DNA from: Favolaschia claudopus
Taxonomy: Eukaryota; Basidiomycota; Agaricomycetes; Agaricales; Mycenaceae
Direction of reading: 5' to 3'
Assembly: GCA_037176885.1 (NCBI GenBank)
Contig: JAWWNJ010000176.1
Span: 186,001 to 250,000, forward strand
Length of the DNA: 64,000 bases
The notes under the pieces: model-generated
Seen by the model: the letters and a program-made list of their open reading frames with translations, nothing else
Database searches by the model: none
What the model was told of the DNA's origin: nothing
Position numbers and translations under genes: made by a program
Shown here: positions 33,028-44,842 of the stretch, piece after piece
Position numbering within the stretch: position 1 is the first letter of the stretch
Layout of the letters: each line of letters begins with the position of its first letter

Positions 33028-33756
33028 ACTGTACATAAAATGCCAGAATTTAGCATCCTAATCTCCGGCTTTTGTGAGACGTTAGAATCTGGGCATAATG
33101 TTCGACCATGATAACATAAAGAATTGCAATTCAAATAGACACACAACAAGAGCACAGTGGGCCCAAACTACTTCATATGAAACAGCATATATATATGTAT
33201 ATACTTCTAACATAATTGTAGTACCAATCCTCCCAGGGGTTATGTGTGCTAGCTTGTCCTATATAGGCAATTTGAACAAATTGAGCCATTCTCGCGCAAA
33301 TCGACCAGTTCGTTCAGTACTTTCGATTCAATTCGCCTCAAAATGACTTTCTATATTACTACTGTATGTCACCGGCCACAATGCCGGAGCAAGAAATGAT
33401 ATTTCGCATTGGTGCATCTGCCGGCGTAAACAAAGCTTAAACAAATTTAAACAAGGCCATTGCCGGCGGCGAGAGGATTTTCAACATAATTCCTTTTGCG
33501 GTTTGGGTGCTCAGACAGTGGGGTGCCTACATGCAAAGATTCGACCCCGGGGGAAAGCGTTAACCTCGTGTTCGGCGAGTGTTTCGCTTCCTAGTGCCGT
33601 TTCGCTTCGGGGTTTGCGACTGTATATAGAATATGTGTGTACCAAGACTTGGTGTATCTTGCAGGCCGAAACTTGCCTACCCATTTTGGAACCAAAAATA
33701 TTTTTTGCCCACGCTAGTACTCTCTAGTACTCTATGGTCATCGGATATCTTATGTA

Positions 33757-34290
33757 AGGCTCCAACCATTTCCGTTTGCAAACGTTTTTAAACGGTAATA
33801 TCCGTTTTCGTTTCCATTTAATTTGCGCGAAGTCGGAAACAGTTTGTAAACTGTTTGTAAACGGTTCAAACGGTTGGGCTGGATCAACTGCCTTTCAGTA
33901 CACAGAATTTTGCAAATGGTAGTAAAATTCACTGGTAGTTCCACCACAAAGGTTTGACACAGTTCCATAGACCAGTCTCTGCTCCATAGCTCATTATTTG
34001 CAGCTTGGGATGCTCGACCTTTGTCCAAATGAGGAAACTGGACGACTTCTGGGCGCGGATTTGGGGTTTCATATTGGCTCGGGTCCCATGTGAGGACATC
34101 TAGGGGTTGCTGGGGTGATGAACGCGAGAAGAAGGGGAACAAAACATGCCGACTCACCTCTAGGTACGCCCAATTTAACACCCCGGAAATTCATCCGTTC
34201 AAAACAGTTTTAAACAGTTATAAACTGTTTCCTAACCGTTTCCGTTTGATTTGCCAAAGTTCGCAAACGGAAACTAAATGGTTGGAGCCT
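33757..34290. mobile_element. TA-flanked inverted-repeat element, 534 bp, rich in AAAC(N)GTTT
   Basis: Ends are aggctccaaccatt and its reverse complement between TA at 33755-33756 and 34291-34292. Both arms are crowded with short palindromes of the type aaacagttt/aaacggttt, so either strand can fold on itself. No coding capacity. Confidence 0.75.
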
Positions 34291-35439
34291 TAATCTTATG
34301 GCGTCATGATTGGAACCACCGTCACGTACGGTCAAGAAGCTGATTCTTGTCGCTGTCAGTTCTTGAAGTGACGCGGTCACGTGCAGCGCGGCGATGCGAG
34401 AGTTTCGTGTTTTGAGCAAGTTCGATGGCGGAATTCTGGATAACGGGAGCAGGTGAGAGTATATGATGTATGTAGAGGTGAATGGAATATATGAGTGGCC
34501 GCTAACGCCCGAAAAGGAGCTCGCAAGCATGAGGCGTATGCCTATCATGCCACGAGCGTGCCAATAGGCACTTCCACAGAGGGGGGTACTTTGGATTTCG
34601 CCCTCGGAATCCCGCTAATTAGTGAAGACGCGACGGAGTGGTTGATGGAAGGAAATTACGAAGGCGCGTCGAAAGTATGGGAAAAGGAACGGAAAGAAAC
34701 CAGAAAGAAAAACTAATCGTGCCGAAACCACGAAGCGTTGCGCCTTGGATCAACAATATCACCATCGTCGAGCACGTTATAGTGATGTTCTTCGTAAACC
34801 GCAAAACCTAACAACTGGTGATTAGGATCATTGAAGCCTCTCACCGTATGATTCGTAGGTGTTCAGTTACGACTCCAGGCATAGAATCGGTCTCGACGAA
34901 GACGTTCTACGGGGGGTAATCGCCGCAGATGAGCATCGAAAGCAATCAACTCCATAGCCAATTGAGTCTGGAGATGAAGCAAGCGAAGGGGAAAGAACAG
35001 AGGAATAGGAGTAGACTCAGCTGGGTATAAATAAGAAACGCGAACCGAGACACGGAACAAAAGGCGGGTATTTGTGGAATGTAAGACCAGACTTCGAGTC
35101 GAATGTCTCAATCTAGACCAACCAAGAATTATCGAAGCAAAGAATATCATGACGAAATGAGGACTCAGCTCGACCCAAAAGCAACGAGTAATATGCGATG
35201 TCCATTCGCAATGATCCGTTCGAGATGTCCATGGGGGAATCAGACAGAGGTACCGAGGTTTTAGTGCGCAATGTCTGGTTGTCAGTAGTCTCACCAAGTC
35301 ATGATAGTCGATAAATCTATTATATAGAGTCTGAACTTGATGGCGCCTGCCATCCAACACCTCGGATTCTGGACTCACTTGAAGAGATATAGCGCCGATC
35401 TGCTTGCAGAGGGAGTAGTTTTAGATGCGAATGAATCAA
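34291..35439. other. no assignable gene
   Basis: A plus-strand frame at 34495-34716 and a minus-strand frame at 34863-35378 (171 codons) are open but match no family I know. The minus frame could be a decayed element remnant. I do not call either a gene. Confidence 0.3.
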
Positions 35440-37625
35440 CGGGACGCCCCGGACCCGAATTCAATCAGGGTAAGCATTCTATCTTGATGAACTTGAACGA
35501 GGTTGCTCAAAAAAAAAAAAAAAAAAAACAGGTGGGAGACAACTTACAAGTGGGAGATAAGAAGAAGATTTCTGCCAAGACACGGACCGACGCGACAGTT
35601 GCTGCTTCTACGCGTTTCTCTCTCGAGGCCGACATCTAGTCCCACGTCAATACAATCTTGCGTCTCACTGCCGAAAACCAACAACTTCATAGCGCTCTCT
35701 CGAATTTACAAGAAACAACTTCGGCAACAATGAAGAAGCTGAGGGCAGAACGTAAAGCATTCAAAATGCAGGCTCGACGCGCCCAAGAGTCACTAGCCAC
35801 TGTGCGCGGAGATTTCAAGGCTATAGCAACTTGGGATGCAAAAGATGGGCAGATGTATTCAATGCTGACGCGTAGACTTGTGCTCCGAATCTCGGGAGCT
35901 GGCTGTCCCGAAAATAAGGTCAAAGATGTTATCCTCTCTTGTGCCGATGTTTTTGGAGTCAACGCCAAAAATCTTACGCTTTCTGCGCCATCTGTCGCTC
36001 GTATGAAGAAGGAGGGACGTTACATTTCGTTGATACAGATTGGCCGGGAGATTAAAATGACATATGGTGAGCACGATATCGATGGTTTTGGAGCATCGTT
36101 CTGATTGACCTAGAACGCCTTCCGCATCGCAAATAAGGCTTCACGGAATCTTCGGACGGCACGTCACATCGAAAGGTTAACTGGGAATCCCGCAGTCTCT
36201 CTGCAATGGTGCCAACTTATGCCCCTGGTGTTGACGACACTGATGCTAGTACATGGAAACCTCGGACCCGATTCCTGGAGGTCGCACCTGCACTCAGCCA
36301 TACAGCCGAAGCTCAAGCCGCTGGTACAAAGGTTCTGGCATCTAAAATCGCTCATATCACCACTAGTGCTCCGTCGTCGATCTCGCAGGGAATTTCTATG
36401 GACTGGAAGGACTGGTTCCGAAAGCAACTTGCCCAGATGTCGGACCATGCCGCGGACCAAAAGCGCAAGCACCAGATTACAGCTGACTTGAAGCACGACA
36501 TCGTCATCGAAGATCTGGGAGCAGGAAGCTGCAGCATTGTCAATTGAGGAGCTCACGGCAGCTTTGGCGGAGATTTCAGATGAACAAATCGAATCAAGAA
36601 GCGGGAAACCGGTTGAGGATCTGTAAGTTTTCTGGTTGTATCGCAGGTCCTCATTGTCTTATTGACCATTTATACTCAGTTCGGCCTCCAAACGCGCTGA
36701 GATTGCTAAGGAACTTGTTGACGCGCAGCTAGGCGAAGACAGCTACGATCTCCTCTCCGACGAACTCAAAGCCGTTGCCGACTTTCCCATCTTCGGAGGC
36801 TGTTGCAGTCACAAAGACATGAACGCATTCCGAAGGGGCTGTGATGCGATGGGAGAGGCGTGGCCTCCCGGCGAACAACCAGTATTACTTGCGAACAAAG
36901 CGAACGCGACGACTATCCGACTGGCTAAACCCGACAGTGCCGCCGCCCGTGCCGCTGAACAGGCCAGCGGGCGCGGAATTATCAAGGCAATGACAAATCT
37001 AGGCATGCTCTTTCGCCACAAAGACGAAGACAAAGGCTACCAGGAGCAGTATCGCATGTACATGCAAGAGAAGCTCTCGGACATCTGCGGGCAACCTGTC
37101 ACCGACTTCAAGCGATTCCCCGCAACGTCCCAAACACGCTACAGATCTTTTGGAGAGGCTTTGGCTGTTGTGACGGAGTACAACAGCTTCTTTGAAGATC
37201 TGATTCTGCTCACAGGCGACGGGAAAACGAAAGCTAGCCTTAATCACTTCGAGGAAAACCCACTACTCGCTTTGCGTTGCCCGCGGACAATGGCCGAGAG
37301 TCGCGGCGGCGTTGTACACCCTCTGTATCGCCTCCCCGTACATGCGTATTGTGCGCACCAAAGACTCAAACGGTGCTCTTCCCAACCTCATCTCGCTTGT
37401 TGACCTTCACCGCAAAATTCCTGAACTATGTCGATCACTCGCTGCCGACCCTTCTGTGCTCTTCGCCAAAGACGCTGTTTTTCGTTCGGAATGCTTTACG
37501 TTGGACGGATCCAATTTCTCGGACCGGAACGTTCTTCTGGCAGCTCAGATCTTGGCTCCAGACCTTCCAGATCTCAGCTGCATGATTACTGCTATGTTCA
37601 ACGGCGCTGCGGTCACTTCAAGGGG
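35440..37625 (+). pseudogene. coiled-coil protein with GGCC-x-HKD motif, copy 1
   Basis: Decayed plus-strand homologue of the gene at 49253-51108. In order: a coiled-coil-like stretch (QQLHSALSNLQETTSATMKK, 35660-35820); RISGAGCPENKVKDVILSCA; SSDGTSHRKVNWESR near 36160; YAPGVDDTDASTWKPRTRFL near 36215-36275; DHAADQKRKHQ; FGGCCSHKDMNAFRRG near 36800; ANKANATTIRLAKPD; GMLFRHKDEDKGYQ near 37010; and a C-terminal part to about 37620. Breaks include a TAG near 35637 after a run of A, a frame shift near 36510 and several others, so it is not functional as it stands. The family is widespread in Agaricomycetes; I do not know an established function. The 3' end is joined to a fragment of another element at about 37625. 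Confidence 0.6.
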
Positions 37626-37900
37626 ATACCGATCCGCGAAATCCGTACCGGGGGTCGAAGTTTTTTTTTCAACGACTTCGGGCGACCCCCTCTCCCTTCC
37701 TGCTGCCGTAATATACCTTATATGGTAAATTCACGTGGTCTTCCCACCGCCCTATTTGTTATCTGTATCAAATTTATGTATTTTCGGACTCAACATCAGC
37801 ATTTGAAGCGAAAAACCTGTTATTTTGCACATTTCCACGTACCTGCACTCTGCAAAATTGATATTTCTCAATGACAGCAACCAGTCTTCTGGACCAAGCA
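37626..37900. repeat. fragment of the exonuclease-transposase element
   Basis: About 270 bp homologous to 26803-27080. On the minus strand it codes SLKKKLRPPVRISRIGIPLE, matching the exonuclease lead-in. It abuts the end of the coiled-coil gene copy 1, marking a rearrangement or insertion junction. Confidence 0.65.
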
Positions 37901-39690
37901 ACAGCATACACACTGACAGCCGAGGCTGCCGAGAGGCCCGAGCGGCGGTCAAACCCATCTGACGGTGACAATGGTGGCCAGAGTTGGATCTGAAGTACTG
38001 AATTGCTAAAATAAGGCTGTAGAACAACGTACCTAGCATATATCTGCTGCATACAGCCCTCAGAGCCGAGTTGCAAAAATTCATATGAAAGTTTTTTCTC
38101 GAGGCCCTTGGGACCCCCCTTCTATATAAGGAAATTTCTTATCTCGGAAGGCCCTTGTAATGTGCTCAATACTCTACCCACACCATCTAACTCTGTCTAA
38201 TGTAAATAGCATGAGTATTTGTAGATGAACAAGGTGACCCAGTCATGTTTGCAACGGGACAAGTGGTTTGAGCTATGCACACTCCACATAAGTATATGGT
38301 GTAACAACACCGTGTCTAGAAATTCATACTGGCTGACTGGGATCGCTGTACTGAGCTTGCGATTGCCGTGATAGCACGTGGTTGAGAGTTCGGTTCTGGC
38401 CGGTGCCCTCGTTCACTTATAAAATGGCTCCACCACATAACGTCATGAAAATAACATCATGAATGTTCCCATAACCGTAAGGAAATTCATGATGCACTTT
38501 CATGATGTTGCGTCATGAATTTCAGAAGTGCATCGTGAATTTCATCATGAACTTTCTAATGGGGCTGGGCATCCGCGATCAGAACCCCGGATTGTGTGTA
38601 CGTGTTGTGACGTCGTATATTAAATACCCCGATGTATCGTTTAAACCAGTCGTAAGGTTACGATAAACGGGTGAGTGGGTTTGAGCTCCGTTCAGTCCAA
38701 GTCCAATCCCAATTAGGCAAGTTGTCGATTTTGGAGGCAAGTCGATAGAAGATGAAGACCCCGCTGTATTTCGGCAAGTCGTGGGGATTTACAAGCAAAG
38801 AGATAGACCTGCAGATGGAGACGTTAAAACGAAGTAAGGGTTGGTGTTACCGTTCTTAATTGAATCCAGAAGATTTTAACAGGAGGGCGAGTGTGGCAGT
38901 AAGTTCGAGTTCCAAGAGGTAATTCTTGCTAACTCGGGTGGTTTAGTCAGTAGGTTGGCACCAGGAGGTATTCAGAAAATGGGGGATAATTGGTACGATG
39001 CTCTCGAGCAGCAACTACGAATAAATACAAAGAGTCACGGAGGAGTACCGGTATTCTGGGTTATTACATGTGGTACAGAATAAATTGAGAAGAGGTGTCC
39101 ATATGACTTGCACAGCCAAATATCAAGGAACAAGGGATCGTTTCCATGATCTGGGGATCGCACGCATGGCCGTAGTAAGGTACAGAGTATCAGTTTTCAC
39201 CTTGAAATGGAGTTCAACCAATAAAATTGTATCGGAGTGAAATGTGGATAATTTCTCCACATGAAGCTCTTGGGATTGGCTGGAACTTTATGATGGAAGC
39301 AGTTGCGACGATATGGGAAGAGTAGGGGCCGTATTTTGGATATCCGGCTTGCGAGAGAACCCGGGATGAATATTTGAAAGTTGATGTTGCGCCAAATGAT
39401 GCGATCAACGAACTTTTCTACGGTTCAACTTGTCCGTCCCAGTTCCTCCGTGGCAGGTAAAGACATGAAATTCGGGCGCAGGGTACGGGGAGCAAGAGGG
39501 ATGAGAATGCGACAATGAAATTGATAGGTTGGTATATGAAATTCCGTGATTAATGTGTACACAGCGTAGCTGCGTCACATCCGCGGGGCACGCAAAAAAT
39601 CAACCGTCCTCGGTTGCGTCGATGGGAGAGGGAGTGAAAGGAGATCGAAGGGAGACAGAAACAAGTCAAGGGAGGGGGTATACATGGTCT
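37901..39690. other. no gene seen; fold-back sequence near 38440-38560
   Basis: No domain on either strand. At 38440-38560 several copies of tcatgatg/catcatga alternate in both orientations and would fold into a hairpin. I looked for a long terminal repeat of the gypsy element to the right and found no matching copy on its other side. Confidence 0.4.
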
Positions 39691-42600
39691 TCAAATATCG
39701 TCCTCGTCAGATGACTCGGGATCGTCCTCGTCGGATTCTTCTGCATTCGGTGGGTTTTCCATGCCATCATCAAGAGGGAAGCCTTCAGCGAGTTTGGCTA
39801 AGCGAGGATCATTGAGGGATATGTAGGGGAGAAGGCGAGTGGCAGCTATCCCTTGGGTACTGACCGCGCCAGAGAGTTCTCGTAGAACATACGAACCTCC
39901 AGCGGTTTTTCGGACGACAGCGTAGGGACCAAGCCATGTATTTTTCCATTTGCGTCCAAGATCAGTGGCTAGTCGTGAATTGCGCACCAAAACGAGTTCA
40001 TCTGGTTGGAAGGTTTCGCGGTAAAATCGAGCAGAATATCTGCGTTCAAACTCTGCTTTGGAGCGCATACGGCTGGCTAGTAAACGTTCAGCTGCGGCTT
40101 TCAAATCATCCGGCCTGCGTTCAATTTGGCGAGTTCGGAGAGCAAGGAGATCGACTGCGGACATATTCGAAGTCCAGCCATCGACCAAGAACGTACATTC
40201 GGCGAGATCGAAAGGTAGGATCGGATGAAATCCATGGAGGGTGAAGAAAGGTGTTTGACCCGTAGCTCGACGGAATGTAACGCGGTCTGCGAATTTGGCG
40301 GCGGGGAGCTTTAGAGGCCATAGATTCATGTTCCCTTCGCAAGCTTTGACCAATGATTCACGAAGAATATAATGACCGCGCTCAACGACACCGTTTGCAC
40401 GAGAGTTATAGGGAGAGATGGTGACTTGTGGAATATTCAGGGTGTCCATGAGAAGCACAAAAGCTTCCTTGCATTCGGGGCCATTATCTGTTGTGACTTG
40501 AAGAACAACGCCATACCGACAGTATAATTCTTCCCAGAAGAATCTAGCGAGGGAGCGGGCATTGGCTTTGCGAAGTGCACGAGCTTCCGAGACTATAGAA
40601 AGGTCGTCTTTGGCAGCAACGATGTAGCGAAATCCCCGAGCCTTGGGCATGTACATGATGTCGATGTACACTTTTGCGAATATGGTGACAGGAGCAGAGA
40701 TAGTCAGAGGAACCTGAATCGCTATCCGGGTGCGTAGTTGACATTCATGGCAGCTGCGAACATGTTTAATGATTTGAGTACGCATGTGTGGCCAGAAAAA
40801 GCGGAGTTGAATTGTCTCGAGAGTGGGAAATTCGCCACGGTGACCGAGCATCTCGTGCGCTTGAACGCGTATTTCTCTACGGTTTTCAGGATCAAAAATG
40901 ACCACTAGTGGCATTTTATTCTCGCCAGCGTGCTTGAACATCTGGCCATTTTTCATGAAGTATTCAGCGGTTTTCTTCAAAAATCGGCGCTTGGCCTGCA
41001 TACGACGCTGATGATCACGTTGGGGGAAGTTTGGGAGTTGGAGAGTGATGAGAAAATGGCGGATATCGAATAGAGTAGCATCGAAGGGGGAGAGAGTAGG
41101 ATTTGATTGAGAGATATAAACAGAGGCCAAAGGAAACGGAGAGGGAGACAGTGTTGGTTGAGAGTGAGAGAGATAGAAGGAGCGCGTGATTTCGGTTGGT
41201 AGATTAAAGGAAGCAGCGTGAAGGACAATATCGTCGAGCCACGAGTCGTCGTGCTCTTCAATGATCTCGCCTTCGCCGAGTTCGCGACGCGAAAGCGCAT
41301 CAGGAGCGTGGAACTCCTTGCCAGGGACGTGAATCAGATTGAAATCGAAGAGGAGTATGCCCTGAATCCATCTGTTGATAGTGGCATTCGGTTGTAGATC
41401 GGGAGAATTGAGCATTCCTTTGATATATTTTGCATCGGTCTCAATATTGAGCCGTTTGATTCCGAAAAGATAGAGTCGCCAGTGTCGCAAAGCTCGATAT
41501 AACCCGTAGAGCTCGAGCTTCGGCTGAGAGTAGCGAGACTCGCGTTCATTGAAAGGGATTGAACCGTATCGCGCAGGTCTGCGGCGGCCGCGTTCGTCTT
41601 CCTGTGATAGAACAAATCCGGTGCCTCGAAAACTTGAATCGACAGCAAGGTAAATATCGAGATCGGCGGTATAGTTGAGGTTGATGAGCGCAGGAGCCGT
41701 GGTAACGTATCGTTTCAACGTTTCAAATGCTTCTATCTGAGCAGGACCCCAGATAAATGGTGAATCCTTGTGAAAGAGCTGCGAGAGGGGGCGAACAAGG
41801 CCCGAGTAATTTGGAATCCAAATGCGAACACCGCCGCATAATCCAAGAAAACGACGTGCTGATTTCCCATCGGTAAGAGCCGGCCAGTTCAAGATTTTAT
41901 CGACACGATCGGGGTCGGGGAGACGACCGCCAGAGTTGCAGAGTTGACCAAGAATAATGACTTCGGTTCGCCCAATCTGAGTTTTCTTCGCAGAGAAGGT
42001 TCCACCGGCATGTTTTATGCGGTGCATGATACGATGCACATCCTGTGCATGCTCCCATACAAATCTTCGTATCCCGGAATTCTCAGAAATGGTCTCGGGG
42101 TTGCCGGATGCGTCGAGATACTGAGTAGTAGATCCTTTGATCGGCAAGTCGTCGATAAACACGTTGGCAGTATGCGGAATTTCGTGCTGCAAAATGAATA
42201 CCATACATTGCTGGAATTCCGTTGGGGAATTGGTGAAGCCCTGAGGCAGACAGGTGAGACGAAGAAGCCCCAGAGGCGTCATAAATGCCGTTAAATCCCG
42301 GGATTTCATGTCGACAATCCGAGCATCGTATCCCGAGAAGAGATCAAACACAGTGAATATCTGACAGCCCGCGAATAGTTGAACAAACTCGTCGAGAATC
42401 GGGGGAACACCAGCATCTCGAATTGACACTTTATTCAGAGGCTGCAGGTCATGGACCAGACGCAATGCTCCACTTTTCTTGTGTACACAGAACCAACGCG
42501 ATCGATAAGGACTTTGGGAGTGTTCGTACACCCCATGCGAAATTTTTGTCTTCAGGATCTCGATGACTTTGTCCAGGATGCCGGGTGGAATAGGAATATT

Positions 42601-42987
42601 TTTGAACACCCATGGAGTATGTTCAATGACGGGGTAGATGTAATCGGAAAAATAGTCGCTCCGAAATGTGCCTCGGTCAGTTTCAACGAAGGCAAGACCG
42701 TCCTCATTGAGGCGCATGACATGTTCAAATAGTTTGACTTCCTCAGGAAGTAAGTTTCCGTCATGATTGATGTCAAGACTGTCCATTCGTTCGCGGGTAA
42801 GTTTTTCGGTAGGATAGAATTCTGGCGGGTTTGCGGGAAGCGGAGGAAGGGTGCCTAGTGGATCTTCCGGGAATTGCCGTCGTGTTCGGGCGTGCTCGGG
42901 GTAAGGTTGAGCAAGGAGTTTTATTTTTACTGCAACCTTCTTGTAGGCTGTTAGAATCTCGGCTAACCCATGTTCATCGCAAGTCAT
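39691..42987 (-). CDS. pol: Ty3/gypsy retrotransposon Pol: reverse transcriptase, RNase H, integrase
   Basis: An uninterrupted 1098-residue minus-strand frame. Reverse transcriptase: RSRWFCVHKKSGALRLVHDL at about 165-185, FTVFDLFSGYDA near 215 and catalytic FIDDLPIKG near 277, an FIDD form of the usual Y/F-x-DD box. RNase H: AVDSSFRGTGFVLS near 450 and ETDAKYIKG near 520. Integrase: zinc-finger region HRGEF ... CHECQ at about 712-745, then D in KVYIDIMYMP near 774, D in TTDNGPECK near 832 and E in NGVVERGH near 867. It ends in an acidic tail (DEDDPESSDEDDI). No aspartic protease is evident. The frame stays open 5' of the first ATG without another start, so a preceding splice or frameshift is possible. 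The sequence looks intact and therefore young. Confidence 0.9.
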   Translation of the reverse strand: MTCDEHGLAEILTAYKKVAVKIKLLAQPYPEHARTRRQFPEDPLGTLPPLPANPPEFYPTEKLTRERMDSLDINHDGNLLPEEVKLFEHVMRLNEDGLAFVETDRGTFRSDYFSDYIYPVIEHTPWVFKNIPIPPGILDKVIEILKTKISHGVYEHSQSPYRSRWFCVHKKSGALRLVHDLQPLNKVSIRDAGVPPILDEFVQLFAGCQIFTVFDLFSGYDARIVDMKSRDLTAFMTPLGLLRLTCLPQGFTNSPTEFQQCMVFILQHEIPHTANVFIDDLPIKGSTTQYLDASGNPETISENSGIRRFVWEHAQDVHRIMHRIKHAGGTFSAKKTQIGRTEVIILGQLCNSGGRLPDPDRVDKILNWPALTDGKSARRFLGLCGGVRIWIPNYSGLVRPLSQLFHKDSPFIWGPAQIEAFETLKRYVTTAPALINLNYTADLDIYLAVDSSFRGTGFVLSQEDERGRRRPARYGSIPFNERESRYSQPKLELYGLYRALRHWRLYLFGIKRLNIETDAKYIKGMLNSPDLQPNATINRWIQGILLFDFNLIHVPGKEFHAPDALSRRELGEGEIIEEHDDSWLDDIVLHAASFNLPTEITRSFYLSHSQPTLSPSPFPLASVYISQSNPTLSPFDATLFDIRHFLITLQLPNFPQRDHQRRMQAKRRFLKKTAEYFMKNGQMFKHAGENKMPLVVIFDPENRREIRVQAHEMLGHRGEFPTLETIQLRFFWPHMRTQIIKHVRSCHECQLRTRIAIQVPLTISAPVTIFAKVYIDIMYMPKARGFRYIVAAKDDLSIVSEARALRKANARSLARFFWEELYCRYGVVLQVTTDNGPECKEAFVLLMDTLNIPQVTISPYNSRANGVVERGHYILRESLVKACEGNMNLWPLKLPAAKFADRVTFRRATGQTPFFTLHGFHPILPFDLAECTFLVDGWTSNMSAVDLLALRTRQIERRPDDLKAAAERLLASRMRSKAEFERRYSARFYRETFQPDELVLVRNSRLATDLGRKWKNTWLGPYAVVRKTAGGSYVLRELSGAVSTQGIAATRLLPYISLNDPRLAKLAEGFPLDDGMENPPNAEESDEDDPESSDEDDI

Positions 42988-43522
42988 TGGGAAAAGTATA
43001 TAGCCATCCTCGGTATTCGGGCCGAACGTTGATTGTGAGATGAGTTGTGAACCTCGACGACGTTGGTGTAGTGAATGTAGGATTTCCCAGGGATGAAGAA
43101 TGTTTGGGCAGTGGAGGTGAAGTAGGCAGGTGTTGAGAGGTGAATGAAGGCGGATATTTGGGTCTTGGAGGAGGAGGTTAAGCGGGAGAGGGAGATTGTG
43201 ATAAATATTTGTGCCAGTTTAGTGCCGTAGCGGGCGAAGAGCTCGAACGAGATGAGAAGGGAAACAGGAAATAGTAGTAGGGTGAGGAATAGAGCTAAAA
43301 CGAGGGTGGACTGGGGGCATTGATGTGGAGATAGCATTTTTGAGTCGGTAGCAAGTTTAACGTCGATCGCCACGACGAGTGATTGGATCGGCACGGGAAA
43401 TGCAATAAAATTAAAGGTTAAAGTGTGAGGATCGGGTATGTAGGTAAACGACTTCCGCGGAGCACGCGAGAAGTCAAATCCGTATCGTAGGTGGAGCGGA
43501 AGAATGGACAGGAGGTGAAGAT
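42988..43522. other. spacer between pol and the upstream reading frames
   Basis: On the minus strand a frame at 43394-42984 is open but shows no domain. The sequence at 43455-43475 (ttccgcggagcacgcgagaa) resembles tccgcggggcacgcaaaa near 39575, on the other side of pol, but the match is only about 15-20 bp. Confidence 0.35.
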
Positions 43523-44842
43523 TTAAATGTATTCAAGGTCGTCGGTGGCGTAGTCAAATTCGTCGGCGAAGATTTGAACGTGCCCAGCTGTCTCCAGAAT
43601 GCCACTAGAAAATATCTTTGTGAATTCATGGTGTTGTTCAAACTTGAACAAGACCAGTTTGTTAATCAAAACTGCAAGGTCTTGGAATTTTCTGTCGGTT
43701 GAGTTGACAAATAGGATGCCGACTTCGAGAAGGAATTCATGCTCGAAAGGGTGAAGGAAGGGATGATACTCCGAAGGGCGAGGTTTATAGTCGCCCGGGT
43801 ACGCAGGGGACGGCATGGTTTGTGGGGACAAGAAGAAGATTAATCGTGGGGCATGAGAAATAGAGTGCGCGAGCCGTCGCGCAATTTTCTCTTCGTAGAT
43901 TGCGAGCGTTTCGAAGTCGGGGTGATGGACCTTCACTATTTGCACCAAATGCGCAATCGCGTCGTGAATGAGCCGACGAATACCAGCACAAGCGACAGTA
44001 AAAGGATCACTGCGTCTGAGTTTATATGCTGGGGAGTAAGGAATAGGATTGCGCAGAAATGGAGTGATGAAGTCGCAATGAAGGATTGTGCGAATGTTGA
44101 GCTGAGTAGAGTGCTCAGATAAAATTTCGAAACCGATGCGGCGCAGGTTGTCGCAGAAGCGAGGGTGTTGCCCATGGAGGTGGAAGGTATCGAGGAAGTC
44201 TCGAAGACCCTCTGGACGTAGGTAGGGATAAAAGATGTTCAAGCCCGGAGGAAAGGTGGTTGGACGATTCAGGTGTCGCTCCCGAGTGTCCTGCATGATG
44301 CATAGCTCGAGTATTTCTCTCGGGAACCGGGCCTTCAATTGAATGTTCCAAACCTATGCCACATACGAAATTGGGCGATTGTTTGCGAGGTTCTCGCTGG
44401 CCTGATCCCAGAAGCGTGAGTCGAGCCCTCCATGATCAATGGAGTATGTTGTAGAGCAGAGGATCGCCATTTCAAGACATTGGGCTGCTTCGTCGAGTCC
44501 GTCACCAACGATACGGATTGGATGAACATTAAGGATGGAACGGGACTCGCTGGGTTGGAATCTCGCAAATAGAGGTGGAGGGGAAACAGAACGGCAAATC
44601 AGGGGATGAGGAGGAGGGGACCTCGCAATAGAATCGTTTTGCAAAGGGTTTGGGGTGGAATTGTGAGCAGGAAGAGGTGCGGAGGAGGATGATGCAATTA
44701 TCCTTCCTGGCAAGCGAATGCGCGGATCGCGAGTGCAAATAGGACCAGAGGATGGCTCAATAGGCGTTGGTTCAATGCGGGCAGTATCAGGATTAGCGTC
44801 TCGAACGCAAGAAGGAACCGGTTTGCCACTCCGATCCGCCAT
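43523..44842 (-). pseudogene. extra reading frame of the gypsy element, with one in-frame stop
   Basis: One minus-strand frame of about 440 codons runs from ATG 44842 to stop 43523 and is interrupted only by TAG at 44354-44356. The N-terminal part is Pro/Ser-rich (SSSAPLPAHNSTPNPLQN). The C-terminal part is folded-looking (GLRDFLDTFHLHGQHPRFCD, IRRLIHDAIAHLVQIVKVHH). Function unknown; it is not a gag or pol domain I know. Its ATG overlaps the stop of the upstream frame as TGATG. Confidence 0.55.

Larger units (their letters stand above)
31518..33622. mobile_element. TA-flanked inverted-repeat element of 2105 bp with nested insertions
   Basis: Ends are cagtcgcaaaccccgaagcg and its reverse complement, between TA at 31516-31517 and 33623-33624. 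Inner sub-terminal pieces (ctaggaagcg / cgcttcctag) also match. It contains two 202-bp palindromic elements and a further inverted-repeat unit. A fragment at 31889-31918 (tactcggcatgaccaaaag) resembles the end of the element at 54362-54888. No transposase domain is left that I can recognise. Confidence 0.65.

Noticed and set aside
34863..35378. 171-codon minus-strand open frame
   Set aside because: It has no domain and no second copy, and it lies among repeats; an open frame of this length can occur by chance.
35510..35528. A-run as the tail of a retroposed transcript
   Set aside because: It lies at the 5' side of the coiled-coil gene rather than at a 3' end, and no target duplication is seen around it.
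39570..43480. ccgcgg(g/a)gcacgc sequences on both sides of pol as terminal repeats
   Set aside because: The match is only about 15-20 bp and the right copy lies between pol and the extra frames, not outside gag, so it cannot be the terminal repeat of the element.
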